Below are positions 51,085 through 59,975 of a stretch of 64,000 bases of DNA, in pieces. The notes beneath the pieces were generated by a model. It made no database searches. It was not told the DNA's origin and worked only from the letters and a program-made list of their open reading frames with translations. The stretch covers positions 248,001 to 312,000 of the forward strand of contig JAFLBQ010000004.1 in assembly GCA_017303805.1 (NCBI GenBank). The letters are read 5' to 3'. Source of the stretch: Cytophagales bacterium. GTDB taxonomy: Bacteria > Bacteroidota > Bacteroidia > Cytophagales > Cyclobacteriaceae. The number at the start of each line of letters is the position of its first letter. The first letter of the stretch is position 1. A program made the translations under genes and the position numbers.

Positions 51085-52647
51085 ATGATTCGACTGCTTG
51101 CATTTGTTGCCCTGATGTGGATGAGCCACCAATGTGTGGCCCAGTGCACGCAAACGGCCCGCTACGAGCGCGACCATAAGAGCAGCGACAATGAGTTTAT
51201 TATCATTTCGATGTTTGAAAACGGCCTTGCCCTGGTGCGCGACAAAGACAAATTCAAAGACGGAAAAAAACTTTGGGAAGTGATTCGGCTGGATACCGAA
51301 CTTACCGAAACCTGGGCGCTGGACCTGAGCACCGAAAACCGCTTGCGCCTGGTGGGTTATGATTACCGCGACAACCTGATTTACCTGCTCTTCCGCGAAG
51401 GCGACCACGAGGCGAGCAACCTGGTGCTGCACACGGTGCACATTCAAACCCAGCAAACCAACCGCTATACTATTAAGCAGGAAATTTCTTTTAAGGTTAC
51501 GCACTTCAGTGCATTGGCAAACGTAATTACACTGGGTGGCTATGTTTCCAGCGAACCGGCAATCTTGTTATTTGATCTTGAGACAGAAAAAGCAAAACTG
51601 GTTCCCGGCTTTTTCGTTACAAATTCCGAACTGTTGGATTTGCGTGTAAATACCAACAATACATTCAACGCGCTAATAATGGATCGGAGCAACAAGCAAA
51701 ATAAAAAGCTGCTGTTGAAAACTTTTGATGCTACCGGAGCTGCCTTGCTGGAAGATGAGATTGAAATTGATCCGGCACGCACCATCTTAACAGCCATTAC
51801 CAGCTCGCTGCTAAACGATGAACTGCTGATAGCCGGAACATGGACCGTTGGCAATGCCAAACAAGCAGGTGGCATTTTTACAACCCTTGCCGATCCGTTT
51901 TCGCAACAACCCGTTCAATATTATCCCTTCGGGCAGTTCGAACATTTTTTAGATTACACACCGCCCAAGCGGGCCGCTCGCATTCGCGCCAAATCCAACG
52001 AAGCTATATCCGCACAAAAAATTCCAGACTTTAAAACGTATGCCCTCCCCATGCGCATTGCCGAACAACCGCACGGCTATGCTTTGCTTGTAGAAGTGTA
52101 CCAGCCGGCTGCCAACCTGGGCCCATATCCGTATCCTTATTATGGAACCTATGGCCCTCCGATGTACGGCAGCTATCCGTACGGTTATAACCCGTTTATG
52201 AATCGGTACTACAGCACTCCGTATCAATACAACCAACCGCAGCAGGGCGACTCGCGCATGATACTGGCCTCGGTGGCGGTATTTGACCAAAAGGCGAAGT
52301 TGGTGAAAGACTACGGTTTAAAGTTGGATGAGTTAAAGACGAGTACCGTAGAGCAAACTGCCGACTTTAGTTATGAAAACAACGAAGTGATACTGGGCTT
52401 TAAAAAAGAAAAGGTTATTAAAATGCTTCGCAGCCAAAATGAAGACCTGAAGCCCGACACGGTAACTACCCGGCTTAGTAAAACCACAGAAACCATTCGC
52501 AACGAAAACGAACGCAACACCTACCTGCGCAGTTGGTATGGAACAACCTTTTATGCATGGGGCTACCATTCCCTGCGCGATATTAGTCAGGGTGTTTTAG
52601 AATCCGGAAGACAAATTTTTTACATCAATAAAATTGAATGCCGTTAA
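51085..52647 (+). CDS. Exported protein of unknown function, paralogue A
   Basis: 520 residues. The N-terminus 'MIRLLAFVALMWMSHQCVAQ' is a signal peptide. The body is beta-rich, with a run of 6-bladed-like repeats: 'LALVRDKDKFKDGKKLWEVIRLDTELTETWAL', 'LGGYVSSEPAILLFDLETEKAKLVPGFF' and others. A Tyr/Pro/Gly-rich low-complexity stretch lies at ~350-390. No domain was recognised. The downstream gene encodes a clear paralogue with the same order of segments, so this is a tandem duplication. Both are probably periplasmic or surface proteins. It abuts the EVE gene. Confidence 0.75.
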   Translation: MIRLLAFVALMWMSHQCVAQCTQTARYERDHKSSDNEFIIISMFENGLALVRDKDKFKDGKKLWEVIRLDTELTETWALDLSTENRLRLVGYDYRDNLIYLLFREGDHEASNLVLHTVHIQTQQTNRYTIKQEISFKVTHFSALANVITLGGYVSSEPAILLFDLETEKAKLVPGFFVTNSELLDLRVNTNNTFNALIMDRSNKQNKKLLLKTFDATGAALLEDEIEIDPARTILTAITSSLLNDELLIAGTWTVGNAKQAGGIFTTLADPFSQQPVQYYPFGQFEHFLDYTPPKRAARIRAKSNEAISAQKIPDFKTYALPMRIAEQPHGYALLVEVYQPAANLGPYPYPYYGTYGPPMYGSYPYGYNPFMNRYYSTPYQYNQPQQGDSRMILASVAVFDQKAKLVKDYGLKLDELKTSTVEQTADFSYENNEVILGFKKEKVIKMLRSQNEDLKPDTVTTRLSKTTETIRNENERNTYLRSWYGTTFYAWGYHSLRDISQGVLESGRQIFYINKIECR

Positions 52648-54151
52648 AACCATAGTGATCCTGCTGGTAAGCCTCAATTCTGTTTGTGCCCAATTGGAGC
52701 AGTTAGATCGGTACGAATTGATTTTACCCGACAACGAGCCGGCTGAAAGAAACCAGTTTAAAGTGGCCTCTTTAGAAGATGACGGACTTCTTATTTATCG
52801 GGTGGTAAGTGAAGCTACCGGTGACGACAAACTTCAGCTCATTCGGCTGGATACGGCCATGAAAGAAAAGTGGCAAGGTTTTGTTGCTTTGGACAAAAGC
52901 CTTCAGATCTCGCACATCAGAACATATAAAAACATTGTCTTTCTACTTTTTAAATCGGCCCGCGCGGTTAGCGGGAATTTTCAGGTAATGGCTGCCGATA
53001 TTAAAAGTGGAAGTTTTGTGGTGCACACCATCGAGAACTTTATTCCTTTTAACCCTACAGACTTTGTAGCTACAAACCGGGGCCTAATGCTGGGGGGGTA
53101 TTTTAACTACCGGCCCCTGGTGCTTTTTTACAACTTTTCCACGCAACGTGCACGGGTGCTGCCCGGTTTTTTTAATGAACCAGGCGAGTTGAATCAAATT
53201 AAAATTAACACAGACGAAACCGTTGACATTGTGGTAAGCGCAAAAAATTTTGAACGCAAGAAATGCTTGTGGATACGAAACTACGATGCCGAAGGCAACC
53301 TGAATAAGACAACTGTTTTGGAACCCGATCAGAACAAACACCTGATCTTTGGCCGATCGACACACATGGGCGATCGCGCGCAGGTAGTAGCCGGAATTTA
53401 TGGCAATCGAAACTCGGAATACTCGCGGGGAATCTTTCTTGCTGAAATAAATGAAGCCGGAGAATATGCCATTCAATATTACAATTTTGGCGACCTGCAG
53501 AATTTTTTCAGCTACATGAAAGCCAACCGCGAAAGGCGCACCAAAGAGCGAATAGAGCGCAGAAAAATCAAAGGCAAAAAAATCCGGTTTAACTACCGGC
53601 TGCTGGTGCAGGAAGTGGTGCCTTACGGCAATCAATACATCATGCTGGGCGAAGCCTTTTATCCTACCTATACCTACTCTACCAGCAGGCCCGGGTATTC
53701 GTACAATCCCGCTTACTTTACTTCCATGTACCGGTCCGATCGTGTTTTTAATGGCTATCAATACACCCATGCCGTGGTGATTGGGTTTGATACCCGCGGT
53801 AAACTAGTGTGGGATAATAGCTTTGAAATCAACGATGCAAAATCGTTCGAACTGCAGCAATTTGTAAAAATAGCACCCGATGATGACCACATCTCGCTGC
53901 TTTACCTGCACAATAACCTTATCCGTACAAAAATTATCAAGGGTAATCAGGTGCTGGAAGGTAAATCGGCCGATCCGCTTAAAACCCGGTTCGACTTTGA
54001 CCTGATCAAAGAACGTGATACGGAGTCCAGTAAACTGGATTATTGGTATTCAAACCATTTCTTTGCCTCGGGAGTGCAGCGGGTGCGCAACCAGGCCCGC
54101 GAGGCCGCCACGCGTAAAGTATTTTTTATCAACAAACTCAAATATCAGTAG
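52634..54151 (+). CDS. Exported protein of unknown function, paralogue B
   Basis: 505 residues, starting at a TTG that overlaps the end of paralogue A by 14 bp. Signal peptide 'MNAVKTIVILLVSLNSVCAQ'. It matches A segment by segment: 'RLDTAMKEKWQGFVALDKSLQISHIRTYKNIVFLLFKSAR', 'LGGYFNYRPLVLFYNFSTQRARVLPGFF', 'LNQIKINTDETVDIVV', 'NKTTVLEPDQNKHLI'. A basic run ('RERRTKERIERRKIKGKKIR') and a Tyr-rich region are extra. Both end 'FINK(I/L)' motifs ('VFFINKLKYQ', 'IFYINKIECR'). Function unknown; likely an envelope component made as a pair. Confidence 0.75.
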   Translation: MNAVKTIVILLVSLNSVCAQLEQLDRYELILPDNEPAERNQFKVASLEDDGLLIYRVVSEATGDDKLQLIRLDTAMKEKWQGFVALDKSLQISHIRTYKNIVFLLFKSARAVSGNFQVMAADIKSGSFVVHTIENFIPFNPTDFVATNRGLMLGGYFNYRPLVLFYNFSTQRARVLPGFFNEPGELNQIKINTDETVDIVVSAKNFERKKCLWIRNYDAEGNLNKTTVLEPDQNKHLIFGRSTHMGDRAQVVAGIYGNRNSEYSRGIFLAEINEAGEYAIQYYNFGDLQNFFSYMKANRERRTKERIERRKIKGKKIRFNYRLLVQEVVPYGNQYIMLGEAFYPTYTYSTSRPGYSYNPAYFTSMYRSDRVFNGYQYTHAVVIGFDTRGKLVWDNSFEINDAKSFELQQFVKIAPDDDHISLLYLHNNLIRTKIIKGNQVLEGKSADPLKTRFDFDLIKERDTESSKLDYWYSNHFFASGVQRVRNQAREAATRKVFFINKLKYQ

Positions 54152-54180
54152 CTGGCTTTTTTTGTTAATTTCGCGCAGGC

Positions 54181-54726
54181 ATGCAGAAAAAACTCATCCT
54201 CGATTCCGACCTGCTCGACATAACCTTAAGCCGTTTGTGCGAGCAATTAATCGAAAACCACGGTGATTTTAAGAGCAGTGTAATTCTGGGACTGCAGCCG
54301 CGCGGCATCTTTCTTGCCGAACTCATTCAACAGAAAATTTTAACCCTTTCTAAAAAAGAAGTCCCCCTTGGCTATCTCGATGCCACTTTCTACCGCGATG
54401 ACTTTCGAAGGCGCGATACACCCGCCAAGGCAAGCGAAACCCGCGTACCTTTTGTGATTGAGGGTAAGCACGTTATTCTGGTGGACGATGTATTGTTTAC
54501 AGGCCGAACCGTGCGGGCTGCATTAGATGCGATGATTGCCTTTGGCCGACCCGAAAAAGTGGAGTTGCTGGTTTTGGTAGATCGCACACACACCCGCGAT
54601 TTACCGATTGCGGCCGACTACGTGGGTAAATATGTAAATACGCTGGAGTCGCAGCGCGTACTGGTAGAATTAGTAGCGCAAGGTCATAAACAAAATAGAA
54701 TCTGGTTAATCAACAATAAGGTTTAA
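54181..54726 (+). CDS. pyrR: PyrR-type phosphoribosyltransferase
   Basis: 181 residues, exact family length. 'MQKKLILDSDLLDITLSRLCEQLIENHGDFKSSVILGLQPRGIFLAELIQ' and 'VILVDDVLFTGRTVRAALDAM' (PRPP-binding loop) match PyrR. In Bacillus it binds pyr mRNA to attenuate transcription and has weak uracil PRTase activity. Here the pyrB gene follows 4 bp later, so a link to pyrimidine control is likely, but no attenuator structure is seen in the 29-bp leader. TAATTTCG just upstream is a possible -7 box. Confidence 0.92.
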   Translation: MQKKLILDSDLLDITLSRLCEQLIENHGDFKSSVILGLQPRGIFLAELIQQKILTLSKKEVPLGYLDATFYRDDFRRRDTPAKASETRVPFVIEGKHVILVDDVLFTGRTVRAALDAMIAFGRPEKVELLVLVDRTHTRDLPIAADYVGKYVNTLESQRVLVELVAQGHKQNRIWLINNKV

Positions 54727-54730
54727 TCGC

Positions 54731-55657
54731 ATGTCTTCCAAACTCAGTCAACGCCACCTGCTCGGAATCAAAAATATAACCGCTAAGGACATTGAACTGA
54801 TTTTTGAAACTGCTGATACCTTTAAAGAAGTTATTAACCGCCCCATAAAAAAAGTACCTTCGCTACGCGATGTTACCATTGCAAACATCTTTTTCGAAAA
54901 CTCAACCCGCACGCGGTTGTCATTTGAATTAGCCGAGAAACGCCTTTCGGCTGATGTGGTAAACTTTTCGGCTTCTACCAGTTCGGTTAAAAAAGGCGAA
55001 ACCCTTTTAGATACGGTGCATAATATTTTAGCCATGAAGGTGGATATGGTGGTTATGCGCCATGCCAGCGTAGGCGCTCCGCACTTTTTATCGCGCCACA
55101 TTAAAGCCAACATTGTAAATGCCGGAGATGGCACCCACGAACATCCTACCCAGGCCTTGCTGGATACGTACTCCATACGCGAAAAACTGGGAGATGTACA
55201 AGGAAAGAACGTAGCCATCATAGGCGACATTCTCCACTCGCGTGTGGCCCTCTCTAACATTTTTGCCTTACAAAAACTGGGGGCCAAAGTAATGGTGTGT
55301 GGGCCACCCACCTTGCTTCCAAAATTTATTGGCTCGTTGGGCGTGCAGGTAGAACTAGATGTTCGAAAGGCATTGGAATGGTGCGATGTGGCAAATGTAT
55401 TGCGTATTCAATTAGAACGCCAGCAAATAAAATATTTCCCCTCGCTACGCGAATACACGTTGTACTATGGCATTACTAAAAAAATGCTCGATAGTCTTAA
55501 AAGGGAAATTGTGGTAATGCACCCCGGGCCTATTAATCGGGGTGTTGAACTCAGTAGTGATGCGGCCGACTCGGCACATTCCATCATTCTCGATCAGGTA
55601 GAAAACGGTGTGGCTGTGCGAATGGCCGTGCTTTACCTGCTGGCGGGCGCAGCCTGA
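54731..55657 (+). CDS. pyrB: Aspartate carbamoyltransferase catalytic chain
   Basis: 308 residues. 'IFFENSTRTRLSFELAEKRL' is the carbamoyl-phosphate STRT motif, 'HPTQALLDTYSIREKLG' and 'IIGDILHSRVALSNIFALQKLG' line the active site, and 'MHPGPINRGVELSSD' is the C-terminal signature. The enzyme joins carbamoyl phosphate and aspartate in pyrimidine synthesis. No pyrI regulatory chain is nearby. It forms an operon with pyrR. The catalytically doubtful dihydroorotase-like protein in this window (4119-5381) is far away but belongs to the same pathway family. Confidence 0.95.
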   Translation: MSSKLSQRHLLGIKNITAKDIELIFETADTFKEVINRPIKKVPSLRDVTIANIFFENSTRTRLSFELAEKRLSADVVNFSASTSSVKKGETLLDTVHNILAMKVDMVVMRHASVGAPHFLSRHIKANIVNAGDGTHEHPTQALLDTYSIREKLGDVQGKNVAIIGDILHSRVALSNIFALQKLGAKVMVCGPPTLLPKFIGSLGVQVELDVRKALEWCDVANVLRIQLERQQIKYFPSLREYTLYYGITKKMLDSLKREIVVMHPGPINRGVELSSDAADSAHSIILDQVENGVAVRMAVLYLLAGAA

Positions 55658-55696
55658 TTTTAACAAAACACTAACTTCCGTTAGCCTGCTTATTTG

Positions 55697-55704
55697 TACT
55701 TTTG
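55697..55704 (+). promoter_or_regulatory. -7 promoter box of the CBS gene
   Basis: TACTTTTG matches TAnnTTTG fully and ends 19 bp before the ATG at 55724. The -33 site at 19 bp spacing reads ACTT, a weak match. Confidence 0.5.
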
Positions 55705-55723
55705 CTCCCCAAAGCAACTTGCT

Positions 55724-57094
55724 ATGATTTATAATTCAATAATTGAAACCATCGGTAACACACCTATGGTACGCCTGAACAAAGTAGCCAAAGGAATTTC
55801 GGGATCCGTGTTGGCAAAAGTGGAGTATTTCAATCCGGGTAATTCTACCAAAGACCGCATGGCGTTAAAAATGATTGAAGATGCGGAGAAGGCCGGCTTA
55901 CTAAAACCGGGCGGTACCATCATTGAGGGTACGAGTGGTAATACCGGTATGGGTTTAGCTTTAACAGCCGTTGCCAAAGGTTATAAGTGCATTTTTACTA
56001 TGGCCGATAAACAATCGCAGGAGAAGATAAATATTTTAAGGGCCGTGGGTGCCGAAGTAATTGTGTGCCCTACCAACGTAGAACCGGACGATCCACGCTC
56101 GTACTATTCAGTGGCCCGCAAACTCAACAAAGAAATTCCAAACTCAATTTACCCCAATCAGTACGATAACCCCTCCAATGCCAAAGCGCATTTTGAAACA
56201 ACCGGCCCCGAGATCTGGAATCAGACAGCAGGAAAAATTACGCACTATGTGGCTACTGTAGGCACCGGTGGCTCTATGTGTGGAACCGCGCGCTACCTAA
56301 AACAACAAAACCCTGAGTTGATTGCGGTGGGTATTGATACGTATGGCTCTGTATTTAAGAAGTATAAAGAAACCGGCATCTTCGATAAGAATGAAATTTA
56401 CCCCTACCTCACCGAGGGTTTTGGTGAGGACATCTTACCGCAGAATGTGAACTTTGAAGTGATAGATCAATTTATAAAAGTTACAGATAAGGATGGTGCC
56501 ATTGCCGCACGCAGGTTGGCACGCGAAGAAGGCTTGTTTGTGGGCTGGAGCAGCGGCTCGGCTTTGCATGGCGCTCTGGAGTATGCAAAAGATAATCTCA
56601 AAAAAGACGATGTAATGGTAATCCTGCTTCCCGACCACGGCACGCGCTACCTTAATAAAGTTTATAACGACATGTGGATGAAAGACCACGGCTTTCTGGA
56701 AGAGCGCGCGTATGGAACAGCCCGTGAAATTATTGCCCGCAGAAATGGCAAAGACTCGCTGCTTACCGTTACTAAATCTTCAACCATTGGCGAGGCTATC
56801 CGGATTATGAACCAGGAAGGGGTAGATCAAATGCCCGTTGTAGAGGGCAGTGAATTTGTTGGAAGTGTAACTACGGCTGCGCTGGTAGAAAAAATTATTC
56901 ACGATCCCACCATTAAGAACAAGGCCGTTGCAGAAATTATGGACAAGCCCATGCAAGTTGTGGCGCTTGACAGCACGTTGGATGTTTTGTCGTCCATGCT
57001 GAACAAATCCAACAAAGCATTGCTGGTACGCGATGAGCAAGAAAATGCGCACATTATTACCCAGCACGATATTTTGAAAGCTATGACGATGTGA
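55724..57094 (+). CDS. Cystathionine beta-synthase
   Basis: 456 residues. A PLP-dependent domain of the cysteine-synthase fold: 'MIYNSIIETIGNTPMVRLNKV', 'NSTKDRMALKMI' with the PLP-binding Lys, 'EGTSGNTGMGLALTA' (phosphate loop) and 'YVATVGTGGSMCGTARYLK'. The C-terminal ~120 residues are a tandem CBS (Bateman) pair ('TIGEAIRIMNQEGVDQMPVVE', 'STLDVLSSMLNKSNKALLVRD') that may sense SAM or adenosine nucleotides. The pair makes cystathionine beta-synthase more likely than simple cysteine synthase: homocysteine and serine to cystathionine. ATG 55724 aligns with family starts. Confidence 0.9.
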   Translation: MIYNSIIETIGNTPMVRLNKVAKGISGSVLAKVEYFNPGNSTKDRMALKMIEDAEKAGLLKPGGTIIEGTSGNTGMGLALTAVAKGYKCIFTMADKQSQEKINILRAVGAEVIVCPTNVEPDDPRSYYSVARKLNKEIPNSIYPNQYDNPSNAKAHFETTGPEIWNQTAGKITHYVATVGTGGSMCGTARYLKQQNPELIAVGIDTYGSVFKKYKETGIFDKNEIYPYLTEGFGEDILPQNVNFEVIDQFIKVTDKDGAIAARRLAREEGLFVGWSSGSALHGALEYAKDNLKKDDVMVILLPDHGTRYLNKVYNDMWMKDHGFLEERAYGTAREIIARRNGKDSLLTVTKSSTIGEAIRIMNQEGVDQMPVVEGSEFVGSVTTAALVEKIIHDPTIKNKAVAEIMDKPMQVVALDSTLDVLSSMLNKSNKALLVRDEQENAHIITQHDILKAMTM

Positions 57095-57133
57095 GGAAGA
57101 TCCTGCGTTTACAAAGCAGCCTTTATTGAGTAG

Positions 57134-57239
57134 CGTCTTCCGCAGGGGACGATACATTGATCTGAAACGTGCACAGGAATTGTCTGATTTGTGTCTCCAT
57201 TAATTTTTGTTTTCAAAGTGCATAGTCCCTGCGGAGACG
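57134..57239. repeat. Long-range inverted repeat in the CBS-ompA gap
   Basis: CGTCTTCCGCAGGGGAC (57134-57150) and GTCCCTGCGGAGACG (57225-57239) are inverted and near-complementary, 74 bp apart. Right after the second arm, GACGATGCTGAAGAA is followed by GACGATGCTGAAAAT, a direct repeat. No gene lies here. It could be a decayed mobile or REP-like element, or two halves of a larger hairpin. Confidence 0.45.
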
Positions 57240-57268
57240 ATGCTGAAGAAGACGATGCTGAAAATAAA

Positions 57269-57297
57269 AAGAGGCTGCTTAAAAAAAGCAGCCTCTT
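57269..57297. terminator. Terminator between the CBS and OmpA genes
   Basis: AAGAGGCTGCTT (57269-57280) and AAGCAGCCTCTT (57286-57297) form a perfect 12-bp stem with a 5-nt loop. On the minus strand TTTTTATTTT follows, which ends the OmpA transcript well; on the plus strand the tail is AGCTTTTC, a weaker stop for the CBS gene. Confidence 0.9.
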
Positions 57298-57323
57298 AGC
57301 TTTTCAATAAATTATATAGAATT

Positions 57324-58514
57324 CTATCTTCTTGTAATCTCAATCTCCACCCGGTCGTTATACTGGCCAAGGGTTCCGCCCTCCGGATACAGTGGGATTT
57401 TTCCACCTTCACCCCGGGTATCAATTCGGGAGGACTCAATACCTTGACTTACCAGGTATGCTTTTACCGTTGCGGCTCGTTCGCTGGTCAACTCTTTAGC
57501 GGAAAATTTACCAATCTTATTTTTGCCTGGCTCTAGCGCAAAAAAGTTGGTGCTCGTTCCGAGTATCGAACCCTCCTTCACCTGATTGCCATTGCAATGG
57601 CCATGGATCCGGATTTTGTAGCCAGGAGATTCTTTCATCAAATCCACAAGGCCATCCAATTCGTTTTGGGCAGCGGGCTCAAGAATTGCAGAGTTCCTAA
57701 AAAACCGTACGTTGGTAAAGTCGATATAATCCCCGCGTTTTACTTTGCTTACTTCAATTTGAATAATATGTTCCCCATCGGCCCCGGTTTGTGGGCTGGG
57801 TTCGCTATAGTTTAAAATCATACTTACAGGTTGATAGCCCGCGGCTTGCGTAATAACTACATAGTTACCGCGCGAATTTTTCGGTGCCTCCAGGTAAATA
57901 AGTTCGTTGGCCTTGTGTACTTCGTAGCGGGTTGCATTGGTTGATTCCTGCACGTGCACCTCACCGGTAACCGCCTTGCCATCGGTGGTTTCTATTTTAA
58001 ACACAAAGGGTTTACCGGCAGGTTTTTTCACTTCCGGTTTGGGTTCGGGTTTAACTTCAACCGGCTTTTCTTCAATGGGTTTTTCAATTGGCTTTTCTTC
58101 TACCGGCTTTTCTACAATGGGTTTTTCTATCGGTTTTTCAACAACAGGTTTTTCCTCAATTGGCTTTACCTCTACCCGGGGCCCGGTAATAAACTGGCCT
58201 TCACCCAACTGCCCTGTAAACACCCAGGCATCTTTGTACTCAGACTCCGCTCGCAGCCGGATAACAAATGCATAGGCTTTTCGCTTTTCGGCCGATTCAA
58301 ACAAATAAACGTAGTTCCAATGGTTTTTTGGGTTAATGGCATACTGCGCATTAAAACCTTTTTGGTTGGCCTGGTTAGTAAAGCGAACGGCATTATCCAG
58401 TTTCGCAAACACACCAATTACAACATAATACGTAGGCTCAGTTTGGGCATGAACAGCAGAAAAACTGCCTGCAACAAAAAGCAATAAGAAGAGGGCTCGT
58501 TGGGATAATCGCAT
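57324..58514 (-). CDS. SPOR-like/OmpA envelope protein, paralogue 1
   Basis: 396 residues. Signal peptide 'MRLSQRALFLLLFVAGSFSAVHAQ'. Residues ~28-105 are a SPOR-like fold ('YYVVIGVFAKLDNAVRFTNQANQKGFNAQY'). Next is a Pro/Glu/Lys-rich repeat (EKP units, ~115-170) that may span the wall, then a carboxypeptidase-regulatory-like beta domain and a C-terminal OmpA peptidoglycan-binding domain ('YKIRIHGHCNGNQ', 'SAKELTSERAATVKAYLVSQGI', 'RGEGG'). Such proteins tie the outer membrane to peptidoglycan. It is a tandem paralogue of the next gene and ends at a strong terminator. Confidence 0.85.
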   Translation of the reverse strand: MRLSQRALFLLLFVAGSFSAVHAQTEPTYYVVIGVFAKLDNAVRFTNQANQKGFNAQYAINPKNHWNYVYLFESAEKRKAYAFVIRLRAESEYKDAWVFTGQLGEGQFITGPRVEVKPIEEKPVVEKPIEKPIVEKPVEEKPIEKPIEEKPVEVKPEPKPEVKKPAGKPFVFKIETTDGKAVTGEVHVQESTNATRYEVHKANELIYLEAPKNSRGNYVVITQAAGYQPVSMILNYSEPSPQTGADGEHIIQIEVSKVKRGDYIDFTNVRFFRNSAILEPAAQNELDGLVDLMKESPGYKIRIHGHCNGNQVKEGSILGTSTNFFALEPGKNKIGKFSAKELTSERAATVKAYLVSQGIESSRIDTRGEGGKIPLYPEGGTLGQYNDRVEIEITRR

Positions 58515-58610
58515 AACTCCAGGTTAGGAATAGCCACCAAGTTAATAATTTATGCGGGTAAACCGCAAAATTTTTGTTTTTTGACGGTCTTATCCTTCCT
58601 AAGGAAGTGT

Positions 58611-59819
58611 TCAATCTTCCAGAATTTCAATTTCTACCCGCACATTAGCATGGGCTGCCGGATGATCTACATCGTAAATTGGCTGGTTGCCTCCCCAAGC
58701 CTTTACCTGAATCCGGTTGGCAGCAATTTTATTTTCAATCAGAAACTGCTTTAACAAAATAGCCCGCTCCTCCGATAGTTTTTTGGCAGAACCCCGGCCT
58801 TCTTTATTATCGGTAGTAAGTTGAAAAAAGTTCTTGCTGGACCCCATCGAGATAATTTTGCCGCCCGCATTGCCATTGGTATGGCCGTGAATCATAATCT
58901 TGTAATTGGGATTTTCATTCATCATTTCCAGCAAACTGTTTACCTCGTACCGCGATTCGGGGCGCATGATTGCCGCATCTTTATAGAAATAAACATTGAA
59001 CATAATGGCCTTATCTCCTTTCTGAAGTCGCACCAACTCGAATGGTACCGTTACCAAATCGCCCTTAAGGGTTACGCCCTCGGTACTATCGGGTTTATTA
59101 AAGTTTAAGGGCAGTTGCAATTTGCGGTAGCCAAATACTTCGCACTCCAACAGCATCTTGCCCGACTTATTAATCGATTTTACCTGCACCACATCATTGC
59201 CCCGGTACGTTGCCGCCTTGCGCTTTTTGGAAATACCATCCGCATCAAACACATCCACATCACCCGCCAGGGTATCCTTGTCTGCCAGTGCAGTAATCCT
59301 GAATAAAAAAGATCTGACCCCTGCTTTTTCAGCGCTGGATGCTGCCGGGGTGGGTTTCTCAACCGGCTCTTGTAGTTTGGTCTCCGTTTCGTTAGAGGTG
59401 GTGGCTGCTATAGCAACTTCCGTTTTGCCTTCCGGCTTTTTGTCTTCCAGCTTATTAATAACCTCTTTTCGTTCGGCTTCGGTTATCCGCACCACCTGGG
59501 GGTTATCGCCCAACAAACCCTGGTACACCCAGGTATCAGGAAAGGGAGACTGCTTTTGCAATCGAACCGCTTCTGCTACTGCTGCTTTGCGATCTTCTGT
59601 ATGGAGCACGTACACATAGAAAAGTTTTCGCTTCGGGTTTAATTCAAACCGGGCAGCATACCCTTGCTTAGTTGCGTTTTCGGTAAACTCAATGGCGTTG
59701 CGTGGCACGCCAAAGGCTCCAATTACCACGTATAAAGATTGATCGGTGTGCGGTTTGTCTTGAGCACCTAGAAATTGAGTGCCAACCAAAAGAAAAGTAA
59801 GGAGTGTGAGGAGGCGCAT
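58611..59819 (-). CDS. SPOR-like/OmpA envelope protein, paralogue 2
   Basis: 402 residues with the same order as its neighbour: signal peptide 'MRLLTLLTFLLVGTQFLGAQ', SPOR-like domain ('LYVVIGAFGVPRNAIEFTENATKQGYAARFELNPKRKLFYVYVL'), a linker with Glu/Lys/Thr in place of the EKP repeat, a beta domain, and OmpA ('YKIMIHGHTNGNAGG', 'SAKKLSEERAILLKQFLIENKI'). It differs mainly in the linker, so the two may set different distances to the wall. The gap to the paralogue is 96 bp and no promoter is clear. PbpC, a cell-wall synthase, is the next gene upstream on the strand. Confidence 0.85.
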   Translation of the reverse strand: MRLLTLLTFLLVGTQFLGAQDKPHTDQSLYVVIGAFGVPRNAIEFTENATKQGYAARFELNPKRKLFYVYVLHTEDRKAAVAEAVRLQKQSPFPDTWVYQGLLGDNPQVVRITEAERKEVINKLEDKKPEGKTEVAIAATTSNETETKLQEPVEKPTPAASSAEKAGVRSFLFRITALADKDTLAGDVDVFDADGISKKRKAATYRGNDVVQVKSINKSGKMLLECEVFGYRKLQLPLNFNKPDSTEGVTLKGDLVTVPFELVRLQKGDKAIMFNVYFYKDAAIMRPESRYEVNSLLEMMNENPNYKIMIHGHTNGNAGGKIISMGSSKNFFQLTTDNKEGRGSAKKLSEERAILLKQFLIENKIAANRIQVKAWGGNQPIYDVDHPAAHANVRVEIEILED

Positions 59820-59975
59820 AACACAAAGTTTAGTTCCAAGATTAAAAAATAGGTTCTCTTTCTGCGCAAAAACAATCTATCACGAATTCCAAAGGTACTC
59901 AGTTATAAGAAAAAATGCTATACCTGGTCTCAAATCTTGAGCACCACAGAAATACCAATACTATCAACTATAAAC

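Noticed and set aside
58000-58170. Repeated units that could suggest a CRISPR array
   Set aside because: They are in-frame codons for the EKP-rich linker of the OmpA-family protein, with no spacers and no direct repeats of 25-40 bp.
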